NCBI RefSeq assembly: GCF_003399635.1
Contig: NZ_NBXB01000042.1
Location: forward strand, 62,001 to 126,000
Direction of reading: 5' to 3'
DNA from: Subtercola boreus
GTDB lineage: Bacteria > Actinomycetota > Actinomycetes > Actinomycetales > Microbacteriaceae
DNA: 64,000 nt
Both the position numbers and the translations under genes were made by a program. The notes beneath the pieces are model-generated. The model ran no database searches, was not told the origin of the DNA, and saw only the letters and a list, made by a program, of their open reading frames with translations. The first letter of the stretch is position 1; each line of letters begins with the position of its first letter. This document shows, in pieces, positions 39,056 to 47,900 of this stretch.

Positions 39056-39088
39056 TTCAGCGTAACCCACCGAGTGAGAGAGGGCGTT

Positions 39089-39736
39089 ATGGCTGCCTCC
39101 GATGAGCAGGTCGTGCTACTGTCCGATGCCGGAAATCCGATCGGTGTCGCCGACAAGGCCACGGTGCACACCCTCTCCACACCGTTGCACCTCGCCTTCT
39201 CGTGCCACGTCTTCGACCGGGCCGGGCGGATCCTCGTGACCCGCCGGGCGCTGTCGAAGCGCACGTGGCCCGGCGTCTGGACGAATTCGTTCTGCGGGCA
39301 TCCAGCGCCGGGTGAGAGCTTCGAGGATGCGCTGGCGCGGCGGGCGCGCGACGAGCTCGGGATCGGGGGTGGCGGCGCCGCGGGTGACGGCGACAGCGGG
39401 GCCAGTGACTCCGGCGGTAGCGGCAGCGGCAGCCGCAGCGGCAGCGGCAGCGGTCTCGCTTCGGTCGAGGTCGTGCTGCCCGACTTCCGCTACCGCGCGG
39501 TGGATGCCACCGGAATCGTCGAGAACGAGATCTGCCCCGTCTACACGGCGGTCTTCACGTCCCCGGCGGTGGGTTCGGATGCCCTGCAGCCCCATCCCGA
39601 TGAAGTCGCTGAATGGCAGTGGGCCGAACCGGCCGCGCTGCTGGCCGCGATCGAGGCGACCCCTTGGGCGTTCAGCCCCTGGCTCACCCTGCAGCTCCCC
39701 GCGCTGATGGCGGCCCGCGCCGCCCTGGCGGCCTGA
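39089..39736 (+). CDS. idi: Isopentenyl-diphosphate isomerase type I
   Basis: The 215-residue Nudix-like enzyme equilibrates IPP and DMAPP. The catalytic cysteine block NSFCGHP (C69) and the Nudix helix ESFEDALARRARDELG are intact. A Gly/Ser/Arg-rich insert (about 93-122) sits after the Nudix helix and is absent from usual Idi. ATG 39089 follows GAGAGAGGG. It diverges from crtE and supplies precursors to that operon. Confidence 0.93.
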   Translation: MAASDEQVVLLSDAGNPIGVADKATVHTLSTPLHLAFSCHVFDRAGRILVTRRALSKRTWPGVWTNSFCGHPAPGESFEDALARRARDELGIGGGGAAGDGDSGASDSGGSGSGSRSGSGSGLASVEVVLPDFRYRAVDATGIVENEICPVYTAVFTSPAVGSDALQPHPDEVAEWQWAEPAALLAAIEATPWAFSPWLTLQLPALMAARAALAA

Positions 39737-39767
39737 CCCATTCCATCGAGGGGGGCAGGGGGCGGGT

Positions 39768-40478
39768 TCAGAAGTCGAGGCGGAACCCACCGGGCACGGG
39801 AATGAACCGCACACCGGCGAGGCTGTCGACCACGAGGTCGGCGTCGAGTTCTGCTGCCGAATGCGTTCCGGTGACGCCGACGGTGGTGCATCCGGCAGCC
39901 CGTCCTGCAGCAAGCCCGGCCGGTGCGTCCTCGAACACGAGGCAGTCGCGCGGATCCACCCCCAGCCGGCGGGCGCCCTCCAGGAACGGTTCAGGAAACG
40001 GTTTGCCGCGGGGCGTGTCGTCGATCGTCACCACCGTCTCGGGGGCGGGGATGCCCGCCGCCCCGATGCGCGCCCGGGCGAGTTCACGCGTGCACGAGGT
40101 GACGATCGCGCGGCGCTCCTCCGGCAGGCTGCCGAGCAGCTCTGCAGCGCCACCGAGAGGCGTGATGCCGTCAAGGTCGACGAGTTCGAGGTGCAGGATG
40201 CGCGCGAACGCCTCGTCCACGAGTTCGGGGGCGATGACGGCGCTCACGAGTCCGATCGCCGGCTTGCCGTGCATGCCCTCGCGGAACGCGGGGTCGAGGC
40301 CCCACTCCTCGCCCCAGGTCGTCCACGAACGGTCGACGGCGGGCGTCGAGTCGATCAGGGTGCCATCCATGTCGAAGAGGGCCGCCGTGAACACGCGGTC
40401 GCGGATGCCCGGGGCCGCCGCTCGCGCGTTCTCTTGGTCGCTCGGGCGTGCGCGGGGTTCCGGGTGCTGCTGGGTCAT
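39768..40478 (-). CDS. HAD-IA family sugar-phosphate phosphatase
   Basis: The 236-residue protein has ALFDMDGTLIDSTPAV (nucleophile motif), VTSCTRELARAR (motif II) and VFEDAPAGLAAGRAAG (motif III). This is the beta-phosphoglucomutase/glycerol-3-phosphatase-like subgroup; the substrate is not resolvable. GGAGGAG precedes ATG 40478. Its 3' end faces idi, 31 bp apart. Confidence 0.85.
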   Translation of the reverse strand: MTQQHPEPRARPSDQENARAAAPGIRDRVFTAALFDMDGTLIDSTPAVDRSWTTWGEEWGLDPAFREGMHGKPAIGLVSAVIAPELVDEAFARILHLELVDLDGITPLGGAAELLGSLPEERRAIVTSCTRELARARIGAAGIPAPETVVTIDDTPRGKPFPEPFLEGARRLGVDPRDCLVFEDAPAGLAAGRAAGCTTVGVTGTHSAAELDADLVVDSLAGVRFIPVPGGFRLDF

Positions 40479-40565
40479 CGTTCTCCTCCGATTCCAGCGT
40501 ATCGGCCCCGCCGCGTCGGCCTCGCGCGGGGAACCTCGGCCCCGCCGGGCCTGCTCTGCGCGCCG

Positions 40566-40618
40566 AGAGGACGCATGATACGGCGAGGAGCGCCGAACGG
40601 CTGCAGAAGGCGTCCTCT
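40566..40618. repeat. Palindromic repeat element A, copy 2
   Basis: The arms AGAGGACGC (40566-40574) and GCGTCCTCT (40610-40618) are perfect. An inner hairpin CGGCG-AGGAG-CGCCG lies at 40581-40595, with 14 nt from its end to the right arm, exactly as in copy 1 at 22532. It lies upstream of the HAD gene. A GC-only low-complexity run follows (40640-40735). Confidence 0.72.
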
Positions 40619-40738
40619 GGGCAAGAGTGCAAACGTGGGGCGACGGTGCGGCGGGGCGGGGGGCGGGGCGGCGGGCGGGGGCGGCGGGCGGCGGGCGGGG
40701 GCGGGAGTCGGGGCGTCCGGCGGGCGCGAGGGCGCGCC

Positions 40739-41797
40739 TCAGTCGCGGTCGTACGGAACCGACGAGTCGAGCGTGAGCGCGCCGTCGGGCAGCCACCGCA
40801 CCGAGAGCCCGACTCCGGGCGTCACCAGGCCCGTATCCGGATCCCGGTAGTCACGCGTCGAGAGGGACACCTGCAGTCCCCGGGTCGCCACCCGGTCGAC
40901 GGCGTCGCAGGTGTAGCCGTAGTCGACCGGGTTGCCGTAGACCACGAGGCACACCTGGTTGGACGTGCTGACCGCGGCATAGACAGCCCCCGGACTGTTC
41001 TGGGAGACGTTCAGCGCACGGAAGGTCGACACCAGAAGCTCCTGCGCGGGTTCGGACGGCGGGAGGTCGGCGACCAGCTGCCCGTGGGAGAAGATCGCGG
41101 AGTACGAGTCGGCGCCGATCCCCGGCGGAAAGTTCGGATAGGGCGCTGCCGTGAGCCGCGGTGTGGGATCGGCGGAACCGTCGCCGCCCGTGGCACTGTA
41201 GCTCGATCCGCCGTCGGCCGCTGCCGTTCCGGCCCCGTCGGCTGCGCTCCCCGCGGCGTTGTCGCCCGGGGCGCCGTTCGCTCCGCTGCCGGCGCTGTTC
41301 CCGGTTCCGGCGCCGACGCTGTTGCCGTCAGCTGCGGTGCCGGCCCCGCTTGCTGCGGACTGGGACGCGATCACCGTGGTCGCCACGAACGCGGCCGCCC
41401 CGGCCAGGCAGCCCGCCGCGATGAAGGCTCCGGCGAGCAGCACGGTGGTCCTCCGGCGAACGGCCGGCCGGGCATCCAGAGTCGTCAGAGATTCAGCGAC
41501 GGCCCGTTCCGTCTCGGCGCGCTCGCTCTCGAGCGACGTTCCGATGGCCTCGAGTTCGCTCTGGGCGGCGAGAGCCTTGGCCTCCTCACCCGCGCCGGCG
41601 GGCCGGGCGAACGCGGCCCTCTGCAGCCCGGCGAGCGCCCTCCGCGGCGCCGGTTCACCCGACGGGCCGTCGGCGGTCGGATGATCGAGCCACCACAGGG
41701 CGTCGCCGACGTCATACGCACCGTCGTATTCGGCCTCGACGGCATGCCGGAATCGCGCGTCGCGCTCGAAGCGGGCGTGCCACTCGGCCATCGTCAC
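40739..41797 (-). CDS. Single-pass membrane protein, unknown function
   Basis: The protein has 352 residues. The cytosolic N-terminus (about 1-115) starts MTMAEWHARFERDARFRHAVEAEYDGAYDVGDALWWL. One membrane helix follows (about 118-142), then a long Gly/Ala/Ser/Asn linker (about 145-210) and an outer domain with two cysteines (VCLVVYG, YTCDAVD) that could pair. The domain plan suggests a surface-sensing or envelope protein, but I do not recognise a family. Confidence 0.65.
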   Translation of the reverse strand: MTMAEWHARFERDARFRHAVEAEYDGAYDVGDALWWLDHPTADGPSGEPAPRRALAGLQRAAFARPAGAGEEAKALAAQSELEAIGTSLESERAETERAVAESLTTLDARPAVRRRTTVLLAGAFIAAGCLAGAAAFVATTVIASQSAASGAGTAADGNSVGAGTGNSAGSGANGAPGDNAAGSAADGAGTAAADGGSSYSATGGDGSADPTPRLTAAPYPNFPPGIGADSYSAIFSHGQLVADLPPSEPAQELLVSTFRALNVSQNSPGAVYAAVSTSNQVCLVVYGNPVDYGYTCDAVDRVATRGLQVSLSTRDYRDPDTGLVTPGVGLSVRWLPDGALTLDSSVPYDRD

Positions 41798-41947
41798 TCC
41801 GCCCTCCGTGCTCGGCCTCGCGTGCCGCAGTCGCGGCTCACCCCATCATCACCCGCCCGCCGCCGTGACGCCAGCCCGCCCGCTGGTCCCGGTGGGCCCG
41901 TGCTGCGGTTCCGGGACGCCGGGCCGGCCCGTCCCGCCCGTCCCCGC

Positions 41948-41962
41948 CGTCACGTCGTGACG
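41948..41962. promoter_or_regulatory. 15-bp perfect palindrome CGTCACG-T-CGTGACG
   Basis: The palindrome has 7-bp arms around one base, 151 bp upstream of the 352-residue membrane-protein gene and 48 bp downstream of dcd. It may be an operator or part of a terminator-like fold; no T-run follows. Confidence 0.4.
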
Positions 41963-42009
41963 CGCCCGAGGGACCCGGTGCGGCGCTCAGGCGGTCGAAA
42001 CGGACGGGG

Positions 42010-42705
42010 TCAGCCGTGGCCGCCGAGGGTGGTCGGCTCGGAGGTGGAGGGGCGGGCATCCGGAGCCGGCGCGGCCGCGACATCCGGACTCAGCTCGACA
42101 GGGGCCGCCAGCACACCCGCCGCACCCGCCGACACGTCGGAGTGCACGAAGTTCAGGTGCGAGCGCGAAGCGGTCGGCCCGCGCTGGCCCTGGTAGCGGG
42201 AACCGTAGACGCCGGAGCCGTACGGATGCTCGGCCGGCGAGCTGAGCTGGAAGAAGCAGAGCTGGCCGATCTTCATCCCCGGCCAGAGCTTGATGGGGAG
42301 GGTGGCGACGTTCGACAGCTCGAGGGTGACGTGGCCGGAGAATCCGGGGTCGATGAAGCCGGCGGTCGAGTGGGTGAGGAGCCCGAGGCGGCCGAGCGAA
42401 CTCTTGCCCTCGAGGCGGGCCGCGATGTCGTCGGGCAGGGTGATGAGTTCGAAGGTCGAGCCGAGCACGAACTCGCCGGGGTGCAGGATGAACGGCTCAT
42501 CCGCTTTCGTCTCGATCAGCCGGGTCAGCTCGGGCTGGTCTTCGGCGGGGTCGATGAACGGGTACTTGTGGTTGTCGAACAGGCGGAAGAAGCGGTCGAG
42601 GCGAACATCCACACTCGACGGCTGCACCATGCGGGGCTCGAAGGGTTCGAGACCGACCCGCCCGCTGCCCAATTCGGCCCTGATGTCGCGGTCGCTGAGA
42701 AGCAT
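42010..42705 (-). CDS. dcd: dCTP deaminase
   Basis: The 231-residue enzyme of the dUTPase/dCTP deaminase fold supplies dUMP or dUTP for thymidylate. Motifs include [12 protein letters not shown] at the start, [34 protein letters not shown] (central) and the C-terminal GQRGPTASR. It carries about 40 extra Ala/Pro-rich residues at the C-terminus. Actinobacterial versions are often bifunctional (dUMP-forming), which I cannot decide here. The gene is monocistronic. Confidence 0.92.
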   Translation of the reverse strand: MLLSDRDIRAELGSGRVGLEPFEPRMVQPSSVDVRLDRFFRLFDNHKYPFIDPAEDQPELTRLIETKADEPFILHPGEFVLGSTFELITLPDDIAARLEGKSSLGRLGLLTHSTAGFIDPGFSGHVTLELSNVATLPIKLWPGMKIGQLCFFQLSSPAEHPYGSGVYGSRYQGQRGPTASRSHLNFVHSDVSAGAAGVLAAPVELSPDVAAAPAPDARPSTSEPTTLGGHG

Positions 42706-42751
42706 GCGGCCAGCCTACTGCGCCGCATCGGACAGCGCCGTGCTCCTGACG

Positions 42752-42800
42752 CACGTGAGACTCGCGCGCACGACTGAGACTCGCGCGCGGGTCTCACGTG
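42752..42800. repeat. 49-bp palindromic element with internal direct repeat
   Basis: The arms CACGTGAGAC (42752-42761) and GTCTCACGTG (42791-42800) are perfect. Inside, GAGACTCGCGCGC occurs twice as a direct repeat (42757-42769 and 42776-42788). Another GTCTCAC-like motif follows at about 42809. It lies 46 bp upstream of dcd. Confidence 0.65.
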
Positions 42801-42855
42801 GGCGGAAGTGTCTCACCTGCGGTGGAACGCGGGCGAGGGACGGGGCGCGGGGGCA

Positions 42856-42935
42856 GCGGGGGGCGTCGGGGGGCGTCGGGGGGCGTCGGGGGGCGTCGGG
42901 GGGCGCGGGGGGCGCGGGGGCGCGGGCGGCGCGGG
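42856..42935 (+). repeat. G-rich tandem repeat, 10-bp unit (GGGGGGCGTC)
   Basis: Four near-perfect 10-bp units GGGGGGCGTC (the first has GCGGGG before it) are followed by two degenerate GGGGGGCGCG units and GGGGGCGCGGGCGG. Six regular G-runs on one strand are suited to G-quadruplex formation. It ends 5 bp from the stop codon of the flavoprotein gene. Confidence 0.8.
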
Positions 42936-42939
42936 CGGG

Positions 42940-44511
42940 TCAGACCGACTGGGGCTGGGTGAAGAGGCCGTGGGGGTCGTACTGCTGCTTCAGCTGCTGC
43001 AGGCGCGGGAGGTTCGCTCCGAAGTAGGCGGTCTGGGCATCCGGAATCTTACTGTCGCAGTAGTTGACGTACGCCCAGTTCTGCCAGTGGTTCGTCATGG
43101 TGGTGCGGAAGCCACGCACGTAGGCGTCGAACGGCGCGGGGTCGGCACCGACCGCGAAGGTCGCCGTGTACTGCACCGTCATGAGCGCCGTGCGGTGCAC
43201 GAACGCCGTCGCGGCAGGGTCGACCGACGAGACGACGCCGCCCAGGGCATCCATCGAAATGCCGCCCTCGGTCATGCCCGTCACGCTCTGCGCCTGCTCG
43301 ACGGCGGCGACGAGGTCGGAGATCCCCGACGCGTCGAGGGTCGTGTATGCGACGTTGGATGTTCCGGACGACGGCTCGCGCGTCAATGCCCCATCGGGGC
43401 CGGTCTTGCACTCGGCCAGCGGGGTGTTCTCACATCCCGCCTCCGTCATCATGGCCTCAAGGTACGTGTGGCGGAACGACTGGTTGTCGGTCGGCCGGGC
43501 GTCGACCCCCGACAGCAGCGGCTTCAGCTGTTCTGTGAGGTCGCCGATGTCGCCGGTCCAGGTGCCCGAGACCGAGACGCTCGGGGCGCCAGTGTGCGAC
43601 TGGCCACCGAGCAGTTTGAGGGTCGACCAGAGCCGGTTGTCGGCGCCGGGCGCCCAGACCTGCCACGAGGCGACGACGTCGGATGCACTGCTCCACGGCC
43701 ACTCGACATACCAGGTGTTCACTTCGGGAGCCGACTGCGTTTCGAACGTGAGCTTCGTGACGACGCCGAACTGGCCACCGCCACCGCCCTGGCACGCCCA
43801 GAAGAGGTCGACATCCGTATCGCGGCTGGCCTGGTGCACCGTGCCGTCTGCGGTCACAATCTCGACGCCGGTGAGCTGGTCGCAGGCGAGACCGAACGAG
43901 CGCACCAGCACTCCGACACCGCCGCCGAGGGTCAGTCCGGTCGCTCCGACGGTGGCGCAGGATCCGCCCGCGACGGCACGGCCCGCAGAGCCAAGGGCGC
44001 TGTAGACCTCGACGAGGGTGGCTCCCGCGCCGACGCTGGCCGTGGTTCCGTCTTCCGCGAGTGCGACGTCGGTGAGCGTGGCGGTGCTGATCACGAGGGA
44101 GGGCGCGACGCCGGTTCCGGATGCCCCGCCCGCCGAATATCCGATGTAATTGTGTCCGCCGGATTTGAGGGCGATGGGCACTCCGTACTTGGCGGCGAAG
44201 GCGAGACCTGCAGCGACGTCATCGGCACCTGCCGCCTCGAGCACGGCGAGCGGACGCGCGTCGTCGAACCGTGGATTCTCGGTGAGCGCCGCGGAAGCGT
44301 AGCCTGCGGCAGCGGGCAGGAACAGGCTGCCCGTGACGGCGGCGGCCAGTTCGCTCCAGACCGGCGGGCCCGCGGGAGTCGGCGGAGGGATGCCCGGTGA
44401 CGCTGTGCCCGTCGACTCCGGAGCGGGTGCGGTGCACGCGGCGAGCAGCGTGGCCGTAGCTGCGGAGCCCCCCGCCGCGAACAGGAAACGGCGGCGGGTG
44501 AGAGCGGGCAT
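42940..44511 (-). CDS. Tat-exported FAD-linked oxidase (berberine-bridge-enzyme family) lipoprotein
   Basis: The protein has 523 residues. The N-terminus has a twin-arginine motif (TRRRFLF, residues 5-11) followed by LLAAC with a lipobox cysteine at 26, so it is exported folded and lipid-anchored. FAD-binding blocks include KSGGHNYIGYS (the histidine that carries FAD in this family), CATVGATGLTLGGGVGVL, and the C-terminal BBE segment NYCDSKIPDAQTAYFG...YDPHGLFTQPQS. It probably oxidises a sugar or alkaloid-like alcohol. ATG 44511 was chosen because the signal peptide starts there. Confidence 0.88.
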   Translation of the reverse strand: MPALTRRRFLFAAGGSAATATLLAACTAPAPESTGTASPGIPPPTPAGPPVWSELAAAVTGSLFLPAAAGYASAALTENPRFDDARPLAVLEAAGADDVAAGLAFAAKYGVPIALKSGGHNYIGYSAGGASGTGVAPSLVISTATLTDVALAEDGTTASVGAGATLVEVYSALGSAGRAVAGGSCATVGATGLTLGGGVGVLVRSFGLACDQLTGVEIVTADGTVHQASRDTDVDLFWACQGGGGGQFGVVTKLTFETQSAPEVNTWYVEWPWSSASDVVASWQVWAPGADNRLWSTLKLLGGQSHTGAPSVSVSGTWTGDIGDLTEQLKPLLSGVDARPTDNQSFRHTYLEAMMTEAGCENTPLAECKTGPDGALTREPSSGTSNVAYTTLDASGISDLVAAVEQAQSVTGMTEGGISMDALGGVVSSVDPAATAFVHRTALMTVQYTATFAVGADPAPFDAYVRGFRTTMTNHWQNWAYVNYCDSKIPDAQTAYFGANLPRLQQLKQQYDPHGLFTQPQSV

Positions 44512-44639
44512 GCCGCAACTGTAGCGGCGCAGTCCCTTCCGTTGATGCGGTTCTTCAGGCTCAGCAGATTCGAATGTACTTCTGTGATGAATTCTCGTAT
44601 TCTGGGGGAACCGATATTTCTTCGACTTTAGGATCAATC

Positions 44640-44900
44640 ATGACAGACACCTCCTACACCGGCAGCGCGCCGGCCAAACTCAACACGCTCTCGATCGTCG
44701 CAATCATCGGAGGGTTCCTGGTGCCGCTCGTCGGCATCGTCGTGGGCTTCTTCGCGCTCCGCCAGATCAAGGAGACCGGCGAGCGCGGCCACGGTCTCGC
44801 GATGGCCGGGATCATCGTCGGGATCGCGCTCATCGTCATCTACGTGCTGATCGGTATCATCGGGGCCGTGGCGGGTGCCGCGATGAGCTCCGGGTACTGA
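44640..44900 (+). CDS. DUF4190 small membrane protein
   Basis: The 86-residue protein has two membrane helices (LSIVAIIGGFLVPLVGIVVGFFAL and GLAMAGIIVGIALIVIYVLIGIIG) joined by the conserved RQIKETGERGHGLA loop typical of DUF4190. Function is unknown. ATG 44640 has AGGA ten bases upstream. It converges with the large nuclease gene, with a shared terminator between. Confidence 0.85.
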   Translation: MTDTSYTGSAPAKLNTLSIVAIIGGFLVPLVGIVVGFFALRQIKETGERGHGLAMAGIIVGIALIVIYVLIGIIGAVAGAAMSSGY

Positions 44901-44904
44901 CAAC

Positions 44905-44944
44905 GACGAACGGCCGCCGGGCATCACCCCGACGACCGTTCGTC
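44905..44944. terminator. Bidirectional stem-loop between convergent genes
   Basis: The perfect 9-bp arms GACGAACGG (44905-44913) and CCGTTCGTC (44936-44944) enclose 22 nt. The stem starts 5 bp after the DUF4190 stop and lies 29 bp from the nuclease stop. There is no strong T-tract, as is common for GC-rich actinobacteria. Confidence 0.7.
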
Positions 44945-44972
44945 ACGCAGTCAGCGTCGCTGCCTCAGTACC

Positions 44973-47900
44973 TCAGGCGAGCCACGGGAACAGCGCCTTC
45001 AGCAGCGCAACGTAGTACGCGTAGAGCGCCGCCGCCACGGCCTGCAGCCAGGCGGTGAACGGGTCGACCGGCGGCGGGGTGACCGCCTTCGGCGTGACCG
45101 TTACCGGCACACGCACCGTGGTGCCCGACTCCTTGGCCGTGATCACGATCGTGCTCGCGCCGGAGGCGTTCGCGGGGATCGTGTAGGTCACGGTGGCAGC
45201 GCCCCCGCTCACGGCGGTGACGGTGCCAGAGGCGGTGTTGCCCGCCAGCGTCGTGGTCACCTTCGTGGTGACCGGGCTGCCGAGCGACGTCAGGTCGAGT
45301 TTCGACAGCTTCAGCGTCACCGTGCTGCCCGCGACGACCGCGGCCGTCGGCGCACCGGTCAGCGAGACCCCGCGACGGTCGAACGCCGGTGACACTGGGC
45401 TCTTCGCCGCGAGGTAGCTGATCCACGCATCCCGGTCGATCAGGCCCGAGTCGCGGGTGTTCGCCCCCTTGGTGAACTCGCGGAAGTTGTCGCCGCCCTG
45501 CACGAGGAAGCTGAACGATCCGATGCGGTAGGCCTTCCGGGCATCCAGAGGCGCACCGTTCACGGTGACGGAGGTGATGCGGTCACCGGATGCCCGACTG
45601 GCGTCGTACGTGTACGTCACGTTCTTCGACAGGCCGAGGGCCAGGAACGGACGAGAAGGCACGGTGCCCGCCGCATCCGTCTGCCACTGCTGCTCGAGCA
45701 CAGTCTTGAACTGCGCCCCGGTCAGCGTCGTCGTGTACAGGTTGTTCACGAACGGCAGCACGGCGTTGGCTTCGGCGTAGGTCACCACGCCATCGCCCTC
45801 ACCGACCGAGGAGGACCTGTAGAGCAGGTCGCTTCGGAGCCCTCCGGGGTTGACCACGCCGATCTCGGCACCGCCGAGGTTCGCCGGAGCGAGAGCCGAC
45901 ACGAGTGAATCGGCGACGAGATTGCCGAGCGTGGATTCGCTGGCCCGGTCATCCCGGACCGTTCCGTTCGCTGTGAACGCGGTCGTGATGTCCTTCGTGA
46001 TGGACGCGACCGGCTTGTTGCCGATGGTCGCGGCGCTCGCGATGGCGGCGTCGACGATCGTCTTCACCTCGGCCACGCGCGGGTACGTCGCCACCAGGGT
46101 GGTGTCGGCGACCGTGGTGCGCGGCACGTTCCGGGCGGTGTACTTCACGACCGCGTCATCCGCGTTGCGGTCGACGCTCAGCACGACCTGGCCGATGTTC
46201 TCGCCGTAGCTGCCGGTCTGGAGCACCGGGCGGGTCTTGCCGGCCTGGCCAGGGATCGGGGCGTCCCACGAGTACTGCTTGTGGGTGTGGCCTGTGAAGA
46301 TGGCGTCGACGTCAGCGCTGGTCTGAGTGACGATCTTCGAGAAGGCGCTGTCGGTCATCCCGACCTCCTGCTCGAGGCTCGCGCCGTCGGGCGTTCCGGC
46401 GCCGGCACCCTCGTGGTACTCGGCGACGAACACGTCGGCCGCATCCGTGGCCTCGAGGTTCGCGACCACCCGGTTGACGGCGGCGACGGGGTCACCGAAA
46501 TCGAGCGAGGCGATCCCGGCGGGCGACACCAGCGTGGGCGTCTCGACGGTGACCGCACCGATGATGGCGATGCGCACCCCGTTCACGGTGACGACCTTGT
46601 ATTCCGGCAGTGCCGGCGTGGTCGTGCCCTTGAGGTAGACGTTCGCACCCAGGTAGTCCCAGTTCGCGGCATCCGTCACCCGGCCAGTCAGGTCACTGAG
46701 ACCCTGGTCGAACTCGTGGTTGCCGACCGCCGACGCTGTGAGGCCGAGGGCGTTCAGTACGTCGATCGTGGGCTTGTCCTGCTGCGACGAGGAGGCGAAC
46801 AGGCTCGCGCCGATGTTGTCGCCGTCGCTCAGCAGAAGGCTCGAGCCGTCGCCTTTCTCGGCTTTCAGCTGCTCGACGGTTCCGGCGAACTTGACGGTGT
46901 TGGCGTCGATCCGACCGTGGAAGTCGTTGATGTTCAGCAGGTTGAGGTCGACGACGTCGGCCTTCGGCGCCAGGTTCAGTCCGACGACGAGGGGATCGTG
47001 GTCGCTCGACCGGTACGGGTTCGCCTGGTAGAAGTCGGTCGCGTTGTAGTTGTTGCGGCTGTACTCCAGGGCAATCGACTCGACCGAGTTGATGTTCCAC
47101 ACGTCGACGGAGTTCACCGACGTGTTGGCGGCCGAGTTCGCGAACAGGTGGTCGAGCGAACCGACCGCGCCGTCGAAGGCGTAGGTCGCCTTGCCCGTGG
47201 TGGAGCCGAGGTCGACGTAACCGGCCGCGACGAGCACGTCGATCGGGTCTTCCTTCAGGTAGGCGTTGAAGTCGCCGTCGAGCAGCACACGGTCGATCTT
47301 CGACGACGCCTTCAGCGTGTCGGCGAACGCGACGAGGGCCTTCGCCTGGTTGACGCGGGAGGCATTGGACGCCCCCTGGCCGTCGCCCTGGTCGGCGTCG
47401 ACTCCCGAGCCGGAACCCTTCGACTTGAAGTGGTTCACGATCGCGAGGAACGAGGTCGAATCGGCCCCGCCCTTCAGTTTGAACGCCTGGGCGAGCGGCT
47501 GGCGGGCGTTGACGAAGGCAGGATCATCCAGAATGCTCGACGCGCCCACGGTCTCGAGCACGGCGGGCTTGTAGATGAACGCCGTGCGGATGACGTCCTC
47601 CGTCGCCGGCAGCGTGGCAGGTGACGGAACGAACGCCCAGGTGCCCGCACCGGCAGCGCCGTTCAGCGCCGCCACGAGGGTCGACAGGGCGGTGTCACGG
47701 GGCTTGCCGAAGCGGGCCGAGTTCTCGATCTCCTCCAGCGACACCACGTCGGCGTCGAGTGCGTTGATCGCCGAGACGATCTTCGCCTGCTGGCGCTCGA
47801 GGTCGTCGGCGTTCGCAGCCCCCCGGGCGTCGCAGCCACTGTTGACCGTGTTCGGGTTTCCGGCGCGGTCGGTGTAGTACGTGCATCCGGCGATCGAGTC

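Noticed and set aside
40640-40735. GC-only run as a possible CRISPR or repeat array
   Set aside because: There is no constant repeat or spacer; it is simple low-complexity sequence.
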